From contig JADFLK010000046.1 of assembly GCA_022564455.1 (NCBI GenBank), positions 1 through 10,198 on the forward strand: a stretch of DNA of 10,198 nt, written 5' to 3'. A program made the translations under genes and the position numbers. The DNA comes from Bacteroidota bacterium (GTDB taxonomy: Bacteria; Bacteroidota; Rhodothermia; Rhodothermales; Rubricoccaceae). The notes beneath the pieces were generated by a model that was not told the origin of the DNA, searched no databases, and saw only the letters and a program-made list of their open reading frames with translations. Positions 6,377 to 10,198 of this stretch are shown here, piece by piece (position 1 is the first letter of the stretch; every line of letters starts with the position of its first letter).

Positions 6377-7211
6377 CCGAGTGAACGCAAAAGACAAGTC
6401 GACCCGGCGGCGGAAGATGACGCAGAGGCGGCATGGCCGGCCCAAAACGGAGACACTTCCGATTCCGTCCGAGACCGGCCCGATGCGCCTCAACCGGTTC
6501 ATGGCGAAGGCTGGGATCGCCTCCCGCCGCGAGGCCGATAGCATCATCTCCGATGGCCGCGTGCGCGTGAACGGAGCCACAGTAACGGAGCTCGGAACGA
6601 AGGTTTCGCCGGAAGACGACATAACGGTGGACGGACGCCCGGTGAAACCGAAAAGCCCGCTCTACGTCCTCCTCAACAAACCCAAGGACACTATCACCAC
6701 CAAAGACGACGAGAAAGGCCGGGCGACGGTGATGGACGCGGTGACGCTTCCGGAAGGGGAGAAGGCGAGTCTGTTTCCGGTGGGCAGGCTGGATCGCGAC
6801 ACAACGGGCATCCTCCTCCTTACCAACGATGGCGACCTCGCGCATCGGCTGATGCATCCTCGCTACGAAGTGGAGAAACTGTATCGCGTGACCACTGCCG
6901 AGCCCGTCAAGCCAGACCAGATCGACAGGTTGCGGAACGGCGTGGAACTGGAGGATGGTCTGGCAAAGGCAGACCACATCAGCTACGTCGGCGGCGACCA
7001 CAAGCACGTTGCATTACAAATCCATGAAGGCCGCAACCGACAGGTCCGTAGGATGTTTGAAGCCCTCGGCCATACCGTGAAGGCTCTCGAACGCTCCCAT
7101 TACGCGGGCCTGAACCTCAACGATCTGCGGCGCGGAAAGTGGCGGAAGCTGAAGCCCCACGAGATCAACGCGCTGCGGCGAAAAGTGAAGCTGAAAGCCA
7201 TTATGTTTTGA
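6369..7211 (+). CDS. RsuA/RluB-family pseudouridine synthase
   Basis: This 280-residue enzyme converts a specific uridine in rRNA to pseudouridine. The N-terminal S4 RNA-binding domain runs about residues 39-90 (MRLNRFMAKAGIASRREAD, then GRVRVNG). The catalytic Asp is D142 in GRLDRDTTGILLLTNDG (139-155). EGRNRQVRRMFEALGH (220-235) is the typical late motif. Of the family, RluB (23S rRNA) is the likeliest because its gene commonly follows scpB, but sequence alone does not separate it from RsuA/RluE/RluF, so I leave the symbol empty. The first 38 residues are an extra strongly basic lead (STRRRKMTQRRHGRPK). ATG 6369 overlaps the scpB end by 8 nt; in-frame ATGs at 6324 (53-nt overlap), 6417 and 6483 are possible alternatives. 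Confidence 0.93.
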   Translation: MSNRVNAKDKSTRRRKMTQRRHGRPKTETLPIPSETGPMRLNRFMAKAGIASRREADSIISDGRVRVNGATVTELGTKVSPEDDITVDGRPVKPKSPLYVLLNKPKDTITTKDDEKGRATVMDAVTLPEGEKASLFPVGRLDRDTTGILLLTNDGDLAHRLMHPRYEVEKLYRVTTAEPVKPDQIDRLRNGVELEDGLAKADHISYVGGDHKHVALQIHEGRNRQVRRMFEALGHTVKALERSHYAGLNLNDLRRGKWRKLKPHEINALRRKVKLKAIMF

Positions 7212-7212
7212 T

Positions 7213-7240
7213 AAATCGTATTACGTAATACGTAGTACGC
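7213..7240. repeat. Heptamer tandem repeat with 16-bp palindrome, upstream of guaB
   Basis: Four degenerate 7-mers are joined without gaps: AAATCGT ATTACGT AATACGT AGTACGC. Within them CGTATTACGTAATACG (7217-7232) is a perfect 16-bp palindrome. It fills most of the 43-bp gap between the pseudouridine synthase stop and the guaB start. The 7-bp period and the TRCGT core match the element at 3461-3526. Confidence 0.65.
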
Positions 7241-7245
7241 TCTAG

Positions 7246-8714
<1,469 letters not shown>

Positions 8715-8715
<1 letters not shown>

Positions 8716-9014
8716 TGGCTTCCCGCCTCGACACCGTCAGAAGGCGTCTAGCCGACCTCGGCGCCGACGCGGCACTCCTAACGTTTCTCCCCGACATCCG
8801 GTGGGTGGTCGGGTTTACGGGATCGAACGGAGTGCTGTTGGTTACGCCTGGCGCCACTCACTTTATTACGGACGGGCGCTACAGGGCGCAAGCAGAGCGG
8901 GAGGTAGAAGGAGCGGAGATCCACGTACCCGGCTACAAGCTGTTTGAGTACATCGCGGAGCACGCGCTACTCGGTGAGGCCGGCACGTGCGTCGTCCAGG
9001 GCGATCACCTCACC
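8715..9014 (+). CDS. M24 aminopeptidase P-like, 5' fragment (creatinase N domain only)
   Basis: This is the first 100 residues of a Xaa-Pro aminopeptidase-type protein, an enzyme that removes the N-terminal residue before proline. FTGSNGVLLVT (34-44) and FITDGRYRAQAEREV (50-64) are the classic creatinase N-terminal domain pattern. Full-length members run to about 350-450 residues and carry five metal ligands in a C-terminal pita-bread domain, none of which appears here. After GDHLT (96-100) the frame stays open to a stop at 9465-9467, but the residues become Arg/Gly-rich and unlike the family. That stretch is antisense to another gene. The start ATG overlaps the guaB stop (TGATG), so the two were coupled. 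It is either truncated by rearrangement or cut by an assembly join. Confidence 0.8.
9003..9014. other. Probable junction between unrelated sequences
   Basis: The + strand M24 gene loses family resemblance after base 9014, and the minus-strand nucleotidyltransferase-like gene loses it below about 9003. The 12 bases GATCACCTCACC read plausibly in both: D-H-L-T in the first, G-E-V-I in the second. This would fit a short stretch of shared sequence at the breakpoint. To the right, translation starts and gene content change. A chimeric contig is the simplest reading; a true recombination cannot be excluded. Confidence 0.65.
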
Positions 9015-9407
9015 CCGCAGCGGGTCGAGCGCCAGGGCCAGGACCGCGAAGGGAGCCGACTGCACCTCGAGTTGGGTCTCCTCGAGGCCTCTGTTCGTCA
9101 CGATGTCGAGCGGTCCCGCGGTGGTGGGAATGGTGACGGTCGCAGGTTCGATCCGCGTCGGTACGGCGCGCGGGGCAAGCGACAGCAGCGAGTCGCGGGA
9201 AATAGGGCTGTGGGCGCGGTAATGGCCAGGCCGCAGTCCGAGCGCAAGCTGCAGGACACACTCTCCGATCAAGCGCGACGGGTGCCCTGTGTCCGACAGC
9301 CGGCCGAACCAGCTGTGGATCGCCCGGGGCACCTCGGGGGCGTGTGCGAGGGTCGCTGCATCGGCGAGCCGACGGGTCTGCAGTGTGGGTTTAGGGCTCA
9401 GTTGCAT
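9003..9407 (-). CDS. Degenerate CCA/poly(A) polymerase head-domain-like protein, 3' truncated
   Basis: About 135 residues read from ATG 9407 leftward; an in-frame TAG directly precedes the ATG. Residues 45-137 follow the class II CCA-adding enzyme/poly(A) polymerase head domain: LIGECVLQLALGLRP (46-60), LLSLAPRAVPTRIEPATVTIP (74-94), TTAGPLDIVT (95-104) and FAVLALALDPLRGEVI (120-135). The catalytic parts are altered. The usual G-G-x-x-R-D reads GECVLQ (48-53), the metal-binding D-x-D falls in GHYRA (61-65), and the R-R-D-F-T block reads QSAPFAV (116-122). I expect no nucleotidyl transfer; it may bind RNA or be a regulatory or scaffold paralogue, which is inference. Reading continues to a stop at 8967, but below about 9003 it is the antisense of the M24 gene, so the true C-terminal part is missing. 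Confidence 0.6.
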
Positions 9408-9548
9408 CTAGACGGTCGGGTCTCGGCTGTGGCTCCGCCGCAGCGGTTTCCCGGCGAAGAGTTCTGAAATTGCGCGAAAATGAAGATGAAGTGCGCAGGA
9501 GAGTAAGTGTTCATGCGCGCTTCGTCCGGAATTTGTGAAAGATTATTC

Positions 9549-9574
9549 TCGATTTTTCGCAGCGGGGCCGATAG
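9549..9574 (+). promoter_or_regulatory. Sigma-28 (FliA)-like promoter
   Basis: GCCGATAG at 9567-9574 matches the flagellar sigma-28 -10 element GCCGATAA in 7 of 8 bases. TCGATTTT at 9549-9556 matches a TCAAGTTT-type -35 in 6 of 8, with a 10-nt spacer (11 is usual). Transcription would start near 9580, about 50 bp before the small gene at 9631. The rest of the divergent gap 9408-9630 shows no gene. Confidence 0.5.
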
Positions 9575-9630
9575 AGAGTAGGTAGATAGAAAGAACCAGG
9601 GGTTGCTCGGAGGGAAAGGAGCAAGACGTC

Positions 9631-9819
9631 GTGGAAGCCTCATCGATCGAGTCATCGACTCAGAGAACTGGGCCCGAGATTTCAAAGTCTCGCGAAGCCG
9701 AGCGCAAGGTGGAAGTCCGGGTCGCAGCCCGCGCCGCGGAGCAGGTTGAAACCAACCAGCGCAGGGAGGCGGCGAAGTCCGATCCCTCCCGGGGCCAGAA
9801 CATCGATACTTTTGCCTGA
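9631..9819 (+). CDS. Small hydrophilic protein, possibly motility-linked
   Basis: This 62-residue protein starts at GTG 9631 with a strong Shine-Dalgarno (AAAGGAG, 9615-9621) 9 nt upstream, quite unlike the genes left of 9000. It has no signal peptide or membrane segment. The middle (residues 17-50, EISKSREAERKVEVRVAARA and on) should form a charged helix, and the end is RGQNIDTFA. A short helix followed by a G-x-x-I/V-D-T/I-x-A/V ending recalls small YjfB-like putative motility proteins, but I am working from memory and the match is weak. The sigma-28-like promoter at 9549-9574 supports a motility link. Without a database match it remains hypothetical. Confidence 0.6.
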   Translation: MEASSIESSTQRTGPEISKSREAERKVEVRVAARAAEQVETNQRREAAKSDPSRGQNIDTFA

Positions 9820-9867
9820 CGCCTCGATTTGATTTGGCCGAGTTGCGCGTTCTGATATCATGCGCCC

Positions 9868-10198
9868 GTGATTCGGAGTTCCCCCCCGCGTTCTCGGCAT
9901 TTATCTACCGGTCCTGCATACGCAGCGCCGACTGGCTTGGCCCGCGTGCGCTCGGCTGCCCTCAGGGTCGCGCTGTTGTGCGCGATTGCGTCGGTTTTCC
10001 AAGCCGCCAGGGCGGATTCCGAACCCTCCGCAGCACTGATCATGGAGATCGAGTCGTCGACCTTTGAACTCAGCGTGCGCGACGCGCGCACGGGCGAGCG
10101 CGGGCCAACCATTCGGGTCACCCTGGGCTCTCCCGCCACGGCCACGCCAACAGGCCGGTTTCCCCTCGAAAAGATCATCCTGAGCCCATCCTGGCGTC
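9868..10198 (+). CDS. Secreted protein with YkuD (L,D-transpeptidase)-like N-terminus, partial
   Basis: This gene runs off the right edge. An in-frame TGA at 9853-9855 limits the start to GTG 9868 or later. GTG 9946 would give a cleaner signal peptide (RSAALRVALLCAIASVFQAARA, cleaved before DS), so the exact start is open. No Shine-Dalgarno precedes either; TATCAT at 9856-9861 could be a -10 element. Counting from 9946, residues 33-74 (MEIESSTFELSVRDARTGERG, then VTLGSPATATPTGRFPL) follow the opening strands of YkuD domains, in particular V-x-x-G-S-P-x-x-x-T-P-T-G-x-F. YkuD enzymes cross-link peptidoglycan through a catalytic Cys in the C-terminal half, which is outside the window, so activity cannot be judged. 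Confidence 0.6.
   Translation, partial: MIRSSPPRSRHLSTGPAYAAPTGLARVRSAALRVALLCAIASVFQAARADSEPSAALIMEIESSTFELSVRDARTGERGPTIRVTLGSPATATPTGRFPLEKIILSPSWR

Noticed and set aside
9015..9467. Continuation of the M24 frame for about 150 residues past the junction
   Set aside because: Arg/Gly-rich with no resemblance to the M24 family, and antisense to a minus-strand gene with recognisable domain motifs. It is open by chance.
9858..10178. Minus-strand open frame of 106 codons at the right end
   Set aside because: The + strand frame there has a signal peptide and a YkuD-like motif; the minus frame shows neither.

Overview
The window holds a run of same-strand genes (523 to about 9014) that looks like one chromosome segment of a Bacteroidota-type bacterium, probably near the Rhodothermia. 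This is inferred from the protein styles (ScpA beginning MYRVQLDQFEGPLDLLL, the M16 protease, IMP dehydrogenase) and from the near absence of Shine-Dalgarno sequences in front of these genes. No taxon can be proven from the sequence alone.

Layout. Bases 1-522 are non-coding and repeat-rich: two degenerate tandem copies of a unit of about 220 bp, the tail of a third copy at the left edge, internal hairpins and a perfect 30-bp palindrome. Then come, all on +: a secreted TPR protein (523-2124), an M16 zinc protease (2199-3455), an NAD-dependent nucleotide-sugar epimerase (3533-4528), the condensin partners scpA and scpB (4587-6376), an RsuA/RluB-type pseudouridine synthase (6369-7211), guaB (7255-8715) and the start of an M24 aminopeptidase P-like gene (8715-9014). 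scpA/scpB/pseudouridine synthase overlap by 4 and 8 nt, and guaB/M24 by 1 nt, so these are translationally coupled. Two intergenic gaps carry the same family of heptamer tandem repeats.

Near 9003-9014 the sequence changes character. The M24 gene is cut after about 100 residues, before its metal-binding catalytic domain. From the same point a different gene runs on the minus strand (9407 down to about 9003): a relative of the head domain of CCA-adding/poly(A) polymerases with its catalytic motifs lost, also cut off at the junction. Further right lie a divergent intergenic region with a sigma-28-like promoter, a 62-residue gene with a strong Shine-Dalgarno, and the start of a secreted protein with a YkuD (L,D-transpeptidase)-like beginning that runs off the window. 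Two genes truncated head-on at one point, plus a switch in translation-start style, suggest either a real rearrangement or, more likely, a chimeric assembly joining two organisms. The right part resembles Desulfobacterota/Myxococcota-like bacteria (inference).

Function. The left block is mainly core housekeeping: chromosome organisation (ScpAB), ribosome modification, GMP synthesis and proteolysis. The less ordinary material is the intergenic repeat system, the junction, the degenerate nucleotidyltransferase and the motility-promoter/small-gene pair.
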